Assembly: GCF_030247195.1 (NCBI RefSeq)
Contig: NC_080671.1
Span: 413,178,044 to 413,242,043, forward strand
DNA: 64,000 bases
Direction of reading: 5' to 3'
From: Topomyia yanbarensis
Taxonomy: Eukaryota > Arthropoda > Insecta > Diptera > Culicidae
The position numbers and the translations under genes are program-made. How positions within the stretch are numbered: the first letter of the stretch is position 1; the number at the start of each line of letters is the position of its first letter. The notes under the pieces are model-generated. The model worked only from the letters and a program-made list of their open reading frames with translations. It had not been told where the DNA came from and made no database searches. Positions 10,667 through 22,651 of the stretch are shown in pieces.

Positions 10667-13600
10667 TTAAAAAGCCCGATGGTAAACGTTAGGTGGATTG
10701 ATTTTTTTTAAAATTTCGATGGCTAAAACAGTAGTGAACCTTTGTAATCATTTACACGGATCTCATAATCTTTAAACGCTGTTAAATTCTACGTGTTGAC
10801 TCGGCACAACTCCGTGCAAACCGGTTCTAATATATTTGTCTCCGAAAATATTCGGCGTTTACAATACTGTGATATGAGTTATGACTATTAATTACATACG
10901 AAAAATAAATATTTTTAGATTTGGATAGCTTTATCCTCTTAATAGATATCTTTTTTTTTTTTCATTATAGAGGTCAAATTGTGAGTCTACGTTATTTATG
11001 AATGGTCCTTTAGAAGTCGTCATTTAATCAAGTCGTGCACCGTATTATGATAACAATGAAAAGTGTAAAGAAAGTGAAATCTTTATACCTCGAAAGTATG
11101 TCCATCTTCGCTTAGCGGGGCATGATAAATTAAACCGTCTTTTCTCCTGATAAAAATGAATTGGGAAAACCCGATTAAAAATCAAAAATAGAAACTCTCA
11201 GTATATCCCAGCACACATTAGAAAGTGTGAAATTTTCCGTTAAATAATATACTCGTAGCTTCCAGTTAAGGGAATTATGTAACTGGCCATATTTAAACAA
11301 TACTTTTACTGTAATTTATTAAACTGTTCTTGTAGTCTATTCGCATGTGCTTAAAACTCTTAATCGTAAGGTATGTTACATCTCCACAACTTTAGTTCTA
11401 AATGTTCACTTGAAGCCTTCTACTGAAAGATATGAGAACATTATTCAGTCTAAAATTAACTTATGTGTCGAATGGGACGAGTGGTATGATAATAAAATTT
11501 TTACTGATCGAGTTAGGAGCATTTTAAGACAAATATTCAGTTACAGGCAAAGTTCAGTAACGTTTGTGGTTAGACCAAATACGTCATCATTCATGCAACT
11601 TTTATCGGTGGATTTTGGAAATAACCCAGCAAATATTTTCAATAATAATATTCGCTGACGCCCCTTCATTATATTTATTTTTGGTTATTGCACACTCGGC
11701 CACCCGCCCCTTTCAAACATGTGATTATATAAACAACCACAAAAAGCTATGATTAGAAGAGTCTTAATACCAAATTCGCCATTCGTGCAGTGAGATGCAG
11801 AGGATTTATATATTCAAGAAGCAGTACCTACCGTACTCGATAGTGCAGCATTAGTGCATTGCACCAAACATAAAGCATGCCAATTAAAATGGTAAGTCAG
11901 CAGATTCACCTTGCAATAGTATGATAAAAGTCGGTTGGGAAGATTATTAAAATCATAAATTCGGCATTGCAACACAAATAAGTTGAACTCCTTGATACTA
12001 TCTCTCTCATATGTACATGAATATTGAATAGCAAAATATACCACGGCTATTTTTCACCATCGGCGAAACAGTCGAAACCTATGGCAGCAAAATGTCAAAC
12101 GAAATTTTCGTTCGAATGCTATAGCAATTCATCACACCTCTTTGTGGTCAAGGGAATACGAACGGTAGCACAAGATGATTGAAATTTCTTGGTTGTTTGC
12201 AACGACTGTGACCGTGTCGGCAACACGAGGAGTGAAAGCTACCCAGCTGCCAGCTTCGGTCAAATGAACACTCGTCCGAAAAAGAAGCAATCGTTCTTTT
12301 ATGACGAACGGTATATTGAAGCACGAACGAATGAATTCGTCAAGATGCGACTGATGATATGGCGCGCGTTCGCCGATCAGCGCATTATTTCAAATGAAGC
12401 TCCTTTTTTAAGGCCTGCACAACACAACCAATGCTATTAAAATCGTCATCGTCAATCGTACTACCGCTTTCCAAAAGATAATAATTATGAACCAAAAAAT
12501 GATGAATTTATCTGAGCCCGCCACGCATAATTTAAAGAGCAAGAGAGCGGGGTCTTTCGGATTCAACCACCCCCTCGCACGCGCACACTTGCAATCCGCG
12601 TATTTAACTCCGAAAAAAGAGCGTTCTACCTTTTCTGCGATGTGTGCTGATCATTGTATGCACGCCACGCCTGTGCATCATTGGATGGAATGATGCCTGG
12701 CGGCAGTCATTGCGTATATTCCAACCGAAGAGTTTGAGCTGACACAAAACGTAGCAGCTCAGGAAGCAAACTGATGAATTTTCTCTTATGTGCCATTTTT
12801 ATACCTTGCGAAGTTCGTTGGATAAAAAAGAGGCAGTCCTAGCAACGCTTGCTACTTGGTTGAATTGTACGGACCAATCAGCGCAGATAATTACCACTTT
12901 TACAAAATACATTATTTTCGTTATCTATAATAGACGTATATTTTACGGGATTAAATACAATATACGTGCACATATTTCCGATCAGATAGTGCAAAAATAT
13001 ATACAACGGAAGTTATTCGCATTTGAAAACTGGGAAAATATCTCAGCAGAAATTTTTGAAAAGGGACCCCTAAATTGAAACGTTAGAAGCATTCTACTTC
13101 AAAATAACCTGAATACTGGTCGCAGTGGCAGGACAAAAATCGTTACCTTCATTAGTTGGAAACAGACATAATGATTACGGGGTAGTTCTGTTGTGCATTG
13201 TACCGTTTCTTGAATATTATTACCCCAGCACTTTCCACATGATATATTTATTAATTTCCATATCAACACGGAGTCGATTAAATTATATTGCTACTGTTGG
13301 CCTTCGAATTCAAGCATTGTTTTTAACACGTTAATTGGTTCACACTAGCTACTCTCCGAGAACAGCGCAATGGCGTTGCAACATTTCAAGCATTTGAACG
13401 ATAAAAAATTAATGGAAAAAGTAGCACAAGGTACGCCTGCAAAAGCGATCTTCGTAGAATTTGTCCAATCGTATAGGTGTTTCAAAACGAGTTTAAATTA
13501 TTTTTCCTAGGACAAAGGGAAAGTTATACTCGTTATTTATTACATGGTACCAATTAAACGATTTCTATAGAGTCAGTGCTCATTTATCGACGAGCACACC

Positions 13601-13964
13601 CGAGTTGATGCAGTGTGTTACAACGAATCGTAAAGGTAACCCTACACCGTCTGCCTGATTGATTAATAATGAGCCGGCAACGTCGGTTTCAGTGGAATTC
13701 AACCGACATTTCCCGCGAAAACCATGTAAATTAAGCCTGGCTAACAACGGTACCTGCTTTGATGTCAACAGCTACAAGATACGGCATCGCAGTATTTGAT
13801 TTCAATTAATTACGATTATTTCCGCATCATTAAACAACCGTCGATTGGAAGTTTATAATGATTCGCTTGATGACAAACAGAACGTTTGAGGGAAAAAAAA
13901 GTACAAAACGCCCACTCCCGCAGCTAGGAAACACGAGTTTTGTTTTCCCTTGAGCGGCACTCAC
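10667..13964. other. Sequence downstream of dipeptidase exon E, no feature recognised
   Basis: The stretch follows the splice donor of exon E, so at least its right part is intron. It contains ACGTTATTTATGAATGGTCC at 10990, a repeat phrase shared with 5151 and with 1918 in reverse, and a segment near 12535-12590 resembling 5215-5275 (AAGAGAGC...TCTTTCG...CCCCTTCGCACGC). The final dipeptidase exon could be here but I did not recognise it. Confidence 0.5.
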
Positions 13965-14103
13965 CTGTTCGACTTGTTTGAAAACTCTAATTAAATTCTT
14001 CCCCGCCAGCTTGGCGATATCCTCCTCGGTCCACTTTTCCGACACGAGCAGCTCGGCGAACAGGTACGGATACCGCGAGACGTCCTCCAATCCTTGGGGC
14101 ACT
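13965..14103 (-). CDS. Membrane dipeptidase, exon E (near C-terminus)
   Basis: This 139-bp exon codes [19 protein letters not shown], then [20 protein letters not shown], then VFKQVEQ. It matches the C-terminal helical part of the family (GLEDVS-YP---AELL followed by a W-E-----L---N--RV-----EQ pattern). The acceptor is CCACAG above 14103 and the donor is GTGAGT below 13965, leaving in phase 0. The normal family protein continues for a few tens of residues with a final cysteine and a GPI-attachment tail. I did not recognise that last exon between 1 and 13964, so it may lie outside the window. Confidence 0.94.
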
Positions 14104-14397
14104 CTGTGGTGGTGGATGGTGGTGTTTTTTAACGTTATTTGCGGCATGAAACGAAACAGAACAGAACAGAAATCACGACCAGAAGGATTAAAACTTTTCC
14201 GGTGCTGGTTTGCGCTGACGCTGGTTAGTTTCTTAACTAGCTAGCTGTTAATTTGTGTATTTTTTTATTTCACCCTGCGAGAAGTTGCGCGATTTGCTTA
14301 TCAGCGAAGTTCGCGGGGGAAACCACCGCCAGCACGGTTTCCCAATTTTTCATTCGAAGAAAGATAAATTTTTTTAGACACTACATAATTAACTTAC

Positions 14398-14473
14398 AGA
14401 TTCACGCCATCGTATCCGGCACCGATGCCGACGTGGTCCACTCCGGCCACGTCCCGGATGTGATTAATGTGCG
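14398..14473 (-). CDS. Membrane dipeptidase, internal exon D
   Basis: This 76-bp exon codes A/HINHIRDVAGVDHVGIGAGYDGVN/L across its joins. This is the most recognisable signature of the family: the HINHI-R--AG-DHVGIG segment followed by the YDGVN substrate-site loop. The acceptor is CACCCAG above 14473 and the donor is GTAAGT below 14398. Phases are 1 in and 2 out, completing an alanine with exon C and a leucine with exon E. The following intron is 294 bp. Confidence 0.95.
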
Positions 14474-16479
14474 CTGGGTGGTGAGTTGTTTTCGTCAGTC
14501 GTCCGGAAATCCGTCGTAAAGCGCGTGGTGCCCGGAAGGTCGATGTGGTGATGATGATGATGACGATGATGTGATCCGTTAGCAGACGTTCCGTGTGCGT
14601 GTAATGAACAACCCGGTCGGTCGTCGGTTGCGGTTGAGTGAATCGAAAAGATAGAACAAGTAATTTAATTAAAAATTGGGTCCTTAATTAAAACAATTTG
14701 TGGATATCGAAGGAGGAAAGGCGAGGGGGGGGAGGGGTAACTGTTTTGTGGTTGAGGGAGTTGATGTAGTTGCTTGTTCTGGTGTTGCGATACGCTGGAA
14801 GCAAATTTGAAGGAAATAAGCTGTACGACACAGCCAGTCAGGATGCCCAAAATGAGTCATCGGTTGGTAAACAAGAAAAGGAAGTGCTAATTAAAAGTTT
14901 TGTCATATTTCACGACGAGGTCGACCGAAGCTCGTTTCCCACTAACGGTTGCTTGTACGTCCATCTCATTATACAGCTTGTATGAGAATCATACAACAAA
15001 GCCAAAAGAGAGTTTCGGAATTTGGTTTTGTGGATGAATGCTGAATAGCTGTATCTGCTTCGTTTCGGTCTTCGGATGCAATGGCAATCAAATTCTACCC
15101 AGAAAATATAGGAGGTAAAAAGTTCTAACTTTAATGGTGCAGTATTCATTTTTTACACAACAAAGAAATTAAGGCTGAATCATCAGCCATCGAAGAGGTG
15201 AGAACGACCGTTCAATTCAAAAGATTATCCTGACGGTAGAGAGGAAACACCGAGCTGCATTCACTCACCGTCATCAGTATTCGGAGCTACGTGGATTACT
15301 GAAGCATTGAAGATAATTGCAAAGTCACGATGGCAATCAATTTTGTTGCCTTCTACACTGGCGTTCAGGGTGGCCAAAACGAGAGGTTTCCTTTGAGCGC
15401 CATTTCTACCAGCGACTCTTCCTGGAAAATTGCTACCATAGCCAATAAGCTCACTGGGGAGAAGGGTTGAAGTTGATGGTGTGAATTATAATGATTATTT
15501 GAACTACTTCTAGACAATCCGCTTGACTGACCTGGCTCTATTCTGGGCGCACGTTTCCAAAATAATTTGAACTCATTGAAAACTATAATCAATCATGCAG
15601 ATGTGGATGATATTTGAAAGTTTAATGGATAAAAATACACTGAACTAGAACCAGACTAAAGGTCCTGGGAATTTGGAGTCCCACTCTCAATAGCAAAGCG
15701 GTTATCGGGTTTTAGGAATTTGGTAATACACTCCACGCCTCTATTTACGAACTTTATTTTTTACGTAATATTCGATTTACGCAACTTTTCTACGAACTAC
15801 ATTCGAAATAACGAACTCGTTTTTACTAACTAAGTTCGTAACAAAGTAGGATGAGGTAAAGAGTTACATAAATCTGCATTCACTTTGATAAGTGATACGA
15901 ACTATGCAACTCTCAGAAGTGTTATCATGTGTTAACTGCTCTAGGCAGCCGGCTGCCGAGAATTTATGATGGATTTATCCTTTGTTGAATTAATTTGACA
16001 ATGCTCGGCTTGTAAAAAAAAGTAACTTCACCTCCGAACTGCCGACGGTCGGGAATGTTGCTTATGTTTAATTGAATCAAACGGCGGTCGAACGTTGAGT
16101 TAGGTCGCTGGCAGAGTGATGGCGAGAATCTGAGTGCCTACGTTTACTCTGACTTGACCCATTGCTCATTACCAGCCCTAGCTCAACCGCTCGCCGCCTC
16201 TCTATCACCGGCATGGTTGCAAACAAAGAGCCAACGAGAATTTGAGCTGGAGCTGATATTGGCGTTACCCAGTCAAACCTATCCGGAATTTTGACTGGTC
16301 TCTTGCGGAATCCCAGCTCAATTAAAACAACCGATTCCGTGTTAGAATTTCTGGCTTGATTTCCCTGAACGAACAATAAGTATAAGGCTTTTTTTTCTTT
16401 TAAACAACCTTGTTATTGTTTGGGTTCAGTATACGGTACAGTTTTTTTTTCTTTAGAGTACAGATAGAAAAGATTTTTC
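14474..16479. other. Dipeptidase intron, part left of the I-like element
   Basis: No gene is recognised. A short poorly conserved repeat of ACGAACTT and TTTACGTAA words lies at about 15735-15850. Confidence 0.55.
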
Positions 16480-16490
16480 AACTCCCGGTA
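16480..16490 (+). repeat. 5' target-site duplication of the I-like element
   Basis: AACTCCCGGTA here is repeated at 22652-22662, right after the A-rich tail of the element. The pair marks the integration site. Confidence 0.9.
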
Positions 16491-16793
16491 TATCATACGT
16501 CTCCCAACCTTTGAACGGAACGGATCGTTATATTTCACAGTGGTGTTCGGTGTGTAAATTTTAGAGAGTGAAAGTCATCCTTTGTTCGTTCGTTAGCTGC
16601 CATTCTGCTGGTGCCGGCAGTAAATCCAGTACATTGTTTTCGCTGGTGCGGAACAATCGACGTTGTTTGCAGATAAGTTTTGCTTTATTTTTTTCCTCGT
16701 TTGCTTTCTTTCCTTTTCCCTACTTTTACTCTACCTTGTAATCAAATAATAAGACACATCCCCGTTTATATAACGCTCTGTCCTCGTGCTTAA
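16491..16793 (+). promoter_or_regulatory. 5' UTR / likely internal promoter of the I-like element
   Basis: The 303 bp between the target duplication and the ORF1 ATG contain no long ORF. Elements of this type usually start transcription at their first base from an internal promoter. That function is inferred from position only; I identified no specific core promoter motif. Confidence 0.5.
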
Positions 16794-18131
16794 ATGGCCG
16801 AGGGCGAAATACCATCTGATGTTATCATGGAAGTCCCTGATCCCCCTAACACTCGCATTGCTCCCCGTATAAAGCAGTACCCACAAGGTTCCTCTGGGCC
16901 ATGGGTGGTATATTTTCGGACCGGAGAGAAACCGGTTAATATATTAAAACTTTCTCGAGATCTGACTGCTAATTACCCGGCCGTAACTCAGATAACACGT
17001 GTTCGGGCAAACAAGATACGTGTTCTAGTGAGTGATCTCGGCCAGGCAAACGCGATTGCTTGCTGTGAGCGCTTTACGCGGGAATTTAAAGCGTACGTGC
17101 CTTGTGTGGCCTGTGAAATCGATGGGGTAGTGTCCGAACCGGGCCTGAAATGCGAAGAACTGTTGGAGCACGGGGTTGGCTGCTTTAAGGACCCCTCTCT
17201 TGAACAGATTAAGATCTTAGAATGCAAACAATTGTATACCGCAAACACCGAGGGAGGTAAGACTACCTACTCTCTATCAGGCTCGATTCGGGTGACATTC
17301 GTCGGGTCCTCTCTTCCCAACTACATCCTCCTTGACAGGGTTCGCCTACCAGTTCGCCTGTTTGTACCGCGGGTCATGAGCTGCAGCAATTGCAAGCAGT
17401 TGGGCCACACAGCCACATATTGTGGAAATAAGAAACGATGCGGCAAATGCGAAGGAGAGCATGAGGATGACTCTTGCGACAAAGAAACTGAAAAGTGTAT
17501 TTGCTGCGGGGGCCCTTCACATGCTCTTAAATCATGTCCTGCGTACAAGCAGCGCGGGGATAAAATTAAGCGCTCCCTTAAGGAACGCTCAAGGCGTTCT
17601 TATGCAGAAATGCTAAAGAATGCTTCGCCATCTGTCCTGTCCGAAAATTCCTATGCTGATTTGGCTAACGTTGAGCAAGAATCTGACGACCCACGAGAGG
17701 GAACATTTTTGCTTAACCCAGGGGAATCCAGGAAGAGGAGAAATCCAGCCTCCCCTACATTGCCTCGTAAGGGAGCCAAGGTGTCGTCCACTCAGAGTGC
17801 GCCAACTACAATCAATAAATCCAACGGAAGTGATGCACAAAAGCAGAAGCAATTTGCTCCAGGACTTGGAAATATTAATTCTAACAAGGAGTACCCACCA
17901 CTTCCAGGGACATCAAAAACCCCAAGTGTCCCCTTTTTTCAAACAGATACTCAGTCCAGTAGCGGACTAATGAAATTTTCTGACATAGTGGACTTAATTT
18001 TCACAGCTTTCAATGTTACTGATCCTCTTAAAAGCCTTCTGATACGTTTTCTCCCTATAGTGCAAACATTTTTGAAGCAGTTGACTACTAAATGGCCCCT
18101 CCTTGCAGCGATCGTATCCTTCGATGGCTAA
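16794..18131 (+). CDS. I-like element ORF1, gag-like nucleic-acid-binding protein
   Basis: The intact 445-residue ORF starts at ATG 16794 (MAEGEIPSDV). Three zinc knuckles sit at about residues 197-255: CSNCKQLGHTATYC (CX2CX4HX4C), then a CX2CX3HX4C knuckle, then CICCGGPSHALKSC (CX2CX4HX4C). The upstream 190 residues resemble the PRE_C2HC/RRM-like part of insect non-LTR gag proteins, including a GPWVVYFRT strand. The C-terminal 190 residues are polar and Ser/Pro/Lys-rich, ending in a hydrophobic helix. The protein is expected to coat element RNA and guide the particle to the nucleus. Its stop codon overlaps the ORF2 start (ATGGCTAA at 18124-18131), suggesting coupled re-initiation of translation. 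Confidence 0.9.
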   Translation: MAEGEIPSDVIMEVPDPPNTRIAPRIKQYPQGSSGPWVVYFRTGEKPVNILKLSRDLTANYPAVTQITRVRANKIRVLVSDLGQANAIACCERFTREFKAYVPCVACEIDGVVSEPGLKCEELLEHGVGCFKDPSLEQIKILECKQLYTANTEGGKTTYSLSGSIRVTFVGSSLPNYILLDRVRLPVRLFVPRVMSCSNCKQLGHTATYCGNKKRCGKCEGEHEDDSCDKETEKCICCGGPSHALKSCPAYKQRGDKIKRSLKERSRRSYAEMLKNASPSVLSENSYADLANVEQESDDPREGTFLLNPGESRKRRNPASPTLPRKGAKVSSTQSAPTTINKSNGSDAQKQKQFAPGLGNINSNKEYPPLPGTSKTPSVPFFQTDTQSSSGLMKFSDIVDLIFTAFNVTDPLKSLLIRFLPIVQTFLKQLTTKWPLLAAIVSFDG

Positions 18132-21100
18132 GTCATCGAACGAGGTCACCGATTCGATCACTGTTCTACAGTGGAACAGCAGAAGTATCCTCCCGAAAAT
18201 CGATTCCTTTAAATTTTTACTAAATAGTTTAAAATGTGATGCTTTCGCATTATGTGAAACTTGGTTAACTTCCGATATAAATCTCAACTTCCACGACTTT
18301 AATATAATTCGTCTGGATCGAGAAAACCCCTACGGAGGAGTACTTTTGGGGATCAAAAAGTGCTATTCTTTCAACCGAATTAACCTCCCTTCGACACCAG
18401 GCATTGAAATTGTCGCTTGTCAAGTTTTAATCAAAGGTAAAGACCTTTGCATTGCTTCCATCTACATTCCTCCTAGAGCCTCGGTAGGGCACCGAACGCT
18501 TTGTAATATCACGGAATCCTTACCGGCACCGCGGCTAGTTCTGGGAGACTTTAACTCGCACGGTACGGTATGGGGCTGTCTTCATGATGATAATAGATCA
18601 ACATTAATCCAAGATCTTTGCGACAATTTCAACATGACCATCTTAAACACGGGAGAAATGACGCGGATTCCTACACCACCAGCACGCGCAAGCGCGTTGG
18701 ATTTATCGCTATGCTCGACATCGCTACAGTTAGATTGCAGGTGGAAGGTGATCCCCACGGTAGCGATCATTTGCCTATCGTTATTTCAATTGCTAACGGT
18801 TCAAGACCATCGGATACAATCAATGTCTCGTATGACCTCACACGGAACATTGATTGGAAGAGTTACGCGACCGCGATATCCGTTAAAATCGAATCCACCC
18901 AAGAACTTCCTCCGGAGGAAGAGTACAGGTTTTTGGCTGGCTTGATTCTCGACAGTGCGAATCAAGCTCAGACTAAACCAGTACCCAGCGCGAATACCCA
19001 TGGACGGTCTCCCACCCTGTGGTGGGATAAAGAGTGCTCAGAGCTGTACGCGGAAAAGTCCACTCCATATAAGGCCTTCCGGGAAGACGGGTTACCCGCT
19101 AGCTATCTACAGTACGCGTCGTTAGAAAGGCGAATGAAGAGTCTAATGAAAGCCAAAAAACGCAGTTATTGGCGCCGGTTCGTCGACGGGTTAACGAGAG
19201 AAACAGCGATGAGCACTCTTTGGGGTACGGCTCGACGTATGCGTAACCGTAATAGTACCAACGAGAACGTGGAATATTCAAACCGTTGGATATTCGCTTT
19301 CGCCAAGAAGATCTGTCCGGACTCTGTCCCGGTACATAAAACGTGCCGCGCCTCGTCCCCTCACGATACCGCGAACGAAACACCGTTTTCGATGGTGGAG
19401 TTCTCACTTGCTCTCTTATCATGCAACAATAACGCCCCAGGGTTAGACAGAATCAAATTCAACTTGCTGAAGAATCTGCCTGACACTGCAAAAAGGCGCT
19501 TGTTGAATTTATTTAACAAGTTTCTTGAGGATAACATTGTCCCTTATGAATGGAGGCAAGTGAAGGTCATCGCCATCCAAAAACCAGGAAAACCAGCCTC
19601 CGACCACAATTCGTACCGTCCGATCGCAATGCTATCCTGTATCCGGAAGTTGTTCGAGAAAATGATCCTATCCCGCCTCGACAATTGGGTCGAAGCAAAT
19701 GGCTTACTGTCAGATACACAATTTGGCTTTCGCAAAGGCAAAGGGACGAACGATTGCCTTGCGTTGCTTTCTACAGAAATCCAAATGGCCTATGCTAACA
19801 AAGAGCAGATGGCATCAGTCTTCTTGGATATTAAGGGGGCTTTTGACTCAGTTTCTATCAACATTCTGTCAGAGAAGCTGCACCAGCATGGTCTTTCACC
19901 AATTTTAAATAACTTTTTGCTAAACCTGTTGTCTGAAAAGCACATGCACTTTTCGCATGGCGATTTAACAACATCGCGATTTAGCTACATGGGTCTTCCC
20001 CAGGGCTCATGTCTAAGTCCCCTGCTCTACAATTTTTACGTGAATGACATTGACGATTGTCTTGCCAATTCATGCACGCTAAGGCAACTTGCAGACGACG
20101 GGGTGGTCTCTGTTACAGGGCCCAAAGCTGCCGACTTGCAAGGACCATTACAAAATACCTTGGACAATTTGTCTGCTTGGGCTCTTCAGCTGGGTATTGA
20201 GTTCTCCACGGAGAAAACTGAGTTTGTTGTTTTTTCTAGGAAGCGTGAGCCGGCGCAACTCCAGCTTTTATTAATGGGTGCAACGATCAACCAGGTTTTC
20301 ACATTTAAATATCTCGGGGTCTGGTTCGACTCTAAAGGTACCTGGGGATGTCACATTAGGTATCTGAAACAGAAATGCCAACAAAGGATCAATTTTCTCC
20401 GAACAATAACTGGAACATGGTGGGGTGCTCACCCAGGAGACCTGATCAGGTTGTACCAAACAACGATATTGTCGGTGATGGAGTACGGGTGCTTCTGTTT
20501 CCGCTCCGCTGCGAACATACACTTCATCAAACTGGAGAGAATCCAGTATCGTTGCTTGCGCATTGCCTTGGGTTGCATGCACTCGACCCATACGATGAGT
20601 CTCGAAGTGCTGGCGGGCGTTCTTCCGCTAAAAAATCGATTTTGGGAACTCTCATATCGATTGCTCATCCGATGCGACATTCTGAACCCGTTGGTAATTC
20701 AAAATTTCGAGAGGCTCGTCGAGCTTAATTCTCAAACCCGTTTTATGTCCTTGTACTTCGACTACATGGCACAGAGCATCAATCCTTCTTCGTACAATCC
20801 CAACCGTGTCCGTTTCCTAGATACTTCTGATTCTACTGTATTCTTCGACACATCCACGAAGGAAGAGATTCGTGGAATCCCGGACCATATACGCCCGCAA
20901 GTGATCCCCAATATATTATATAATAAATTCCGAGAAGTCGACTGCGACAAAATGTTTTACACTGGCGGATCAAATCTCGATGGGTCCACTGGCTTCGGTA
21001 TCTTCAACAATACTATTACCGCTTCATTCAAGCTCAATGATCCCGCTTCAGTTTACGTCGCAGAGTTAGCTGCAATTCAGTACACCCTTGGGATCATCGA

Positions 21101-21791
21101 CACTCTGCCCACAGATCACTACTTCATCGTTTCGGACAGCCTCAGCTCTATCGAGGCTCTTCGTGCGGTGAAACCTAAAAAGCAACTCCCGTATTTTCTG
21201 GGGATGATACAGGAGTCCTTGTGTACGTTATCTGAAAAATCTTATCAGATTACCTTTGTTTGGGTCCCCTCTCATTGTTCTATCCCGGGCAATGAAAAGG
21301 CCGACTCATTAGCAAAGGTGGGCGCATTAAATGGTGACATATACGAAAGACCAATCTGCTTCAACGAATTTTTTAGTATTTGTCGTCAGAGGACGCTCAA
21401 CAGTTGGCAAACCTCGTGGAGCAATGGGGAACTTGGACGATGGCTACATTCGATTATCCCAAAGGTATCAACGAAGCCTTGGTTCGGGGGGATGGATGTG
21501 GGTCGGGATTTTATTCGCGTAATGTCCCGACTTATGTCCAATCACTACACCATGCGGCGTATTGAGCTTGCGGAGAGTGGTCTGTGCGCTTGTGACGAGG
21601 GCTATCACGACATCGAACACGTTGTCTGGGTATGCGCCGGGTATTGTGACGCCAGGTCTCAGTTAAAGGAATCCCTTCGGGCCCGAGGTAGACCACCCAA
21701 TGTACCAGTCCGAGATATGCTGGCAACTCGTGATTTCCCTTATATGTCCCTTATTTATACCTTCATAAAAACGATAAATATCCCAATTTAG
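18124..21791 (+). pseudogene. I-like element ORF2: endonuclease, reverse transcriptase, RNase H (one frameshift)
   Basis: The start is taken as ATG 18124 (MAKSSNEVTD), which overlaps the ORF1 stop. The APE-type endonuclease shows LQWNSRS, ALCETWL, IASIYIPP and LVLGDFNSHGTVWG. The frame is lost at about 18745-18757, just before the GSDHLPI motif, which continues in another frame that stays open to the stop at 21791. Reverse transcriptase (about 19440-20270) has FLDIKGAFDSV, GLPQGSCLSPLLYN and a LADD catalytic box (ADD codons 20091-20099) where most families have YADD. RNase H (about 20930-21330) retains the later acidic residues (AELAAIQ, VSDSLSS, GNEKADSLA), but its first catalytic aspartate codon is GGC (20964-20966), giving TGGS. 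A CxC...H...H...C motif lies near the C-terminus. With a frameshift and a lost catalytic residue, this copy is probably not autonomous. Confidence 0.9.
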
Positions 21792-22651
21792 CCCCTCTCT
21801 TTTATTTCTCGTTTTTAGAGTTTCCTCCTGCCTTGTGGAACCGATCAGCTCCAGAGTGCCACTATGTAACCGCCGTCGCCCTTACCACTACGCCTGCATA
21901 GAAGGAAACTGAAGCGAGAGCGACTCGAGGTCCGATGACTTTTGAAGGATTCCCCGCGGGTCCGAAGAATACACTCCGCCAATCCGGTACTCGACGACTT
22001 ACTAGACTGAGGCGCAAATTTGTTTCGCTGATCCCTCTTCCCCCCCCCCCCCCCCGTTCGAGCGAAAGCTGCAAGTTTTGCTCTTCTTTCCCTGTCTCTC
22101 CCCTGTCCTTGATACAACTGCTGCTACAATGATGCGGAAATAAGCCACCCTCTGAATATCTTGACCAAGCATAAGTTTTAGTTAAAAAATTCAAATTAGT
22201 ATTCTGTATTCCTAGTTTTAAGATAGCTATAATTTTTACTCTTTATTGAAACTCTTGTCCTCCATCTTGTAAATAGAATTGAATCCCTAGTTTTAAGATT
22301 TCTGTGAAGTTTCTCATAAATATTTGTTCCCCCTTTTGTGTACTAAACTATATTGTTAGTTTTAAGATAACCGTAAAATACTTCGTAAAATACTATTACT
22401 CCCCCTCTTGTATATCAAAGTGAATCCCTTGTTTTAATTTTTTTCATAAAAAAATCTTTTGGCCCTCTCTTGTATATTGAATCTAATTTCTAGTCTTAAG
22501 ATAGCTGTAAACTTTTTTTTTCTTTTGTAAAAAAAATATTTCAACATTGTAACCTCCTAGTTTTAAGATATCCAAAATGTAAAAACATAAGCATTTGGCA
22601 CCGCCAAGCTAACGCATTTGTGCCTATCAAATAAACGAAATGATTAAAAAA
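21792..22651 (+). repeat. 3' UTR of the I-like element with internal tandem repeats
   Basis: The UTR starts with a poly-C run near 22040. From about 22205 to 22580 it carries about six degenerate units built around CCTAGTTTTAAGATAGCTGT, spaced about 64-78 bp apart, followed by the terminal segment GGCACCGCCAAGCTAACGCA and an A-rich tail. The same terminal segment closes the minus-strand copy at 3372, confirming a shared family end that the reverse transcriptase probably recognises. Confidence 0.75.

Larger units (their letters stand above)
16491..22651 (+). mobile_element. Full-length I-superfamily non-LTR retrotransposon
   Basis: The element has a 303-bp 5' UTR, ORF1 (gag-like, zinc knuckles), ORF2 (endonuclease, reverse transcriptase, RNase H), an 860-bp 3' UTR and a short A-rich tail. 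It is flanked by an 11-bp target-site duplication, AACTCCCGGTA, at 16480-16490 and 22652-22662, so both ends are original and the copy is full length. It sits in the 17-kb intron of the dipeptidase gene, in antisense to it. RNase H within ORF2 places it in the RNase H-bearing group (I, LOA, Loner-like), not plain Jockey. A second copy (3372-5141) and a relic (23200-23520) of the same family lie nearby. Confidence 0.93.

Noticed and set aside
12189..12440. 83-residue ORF as a gene
   Set aside because: No domain, no splice or repeat context, and length within chance expectation.
16077..16376. 99-residue minus-strand ORF next to the I-like element
   Set aside because: Somewhat better composition than chance ORFs, but no recognisable domain and no second line of evidence.
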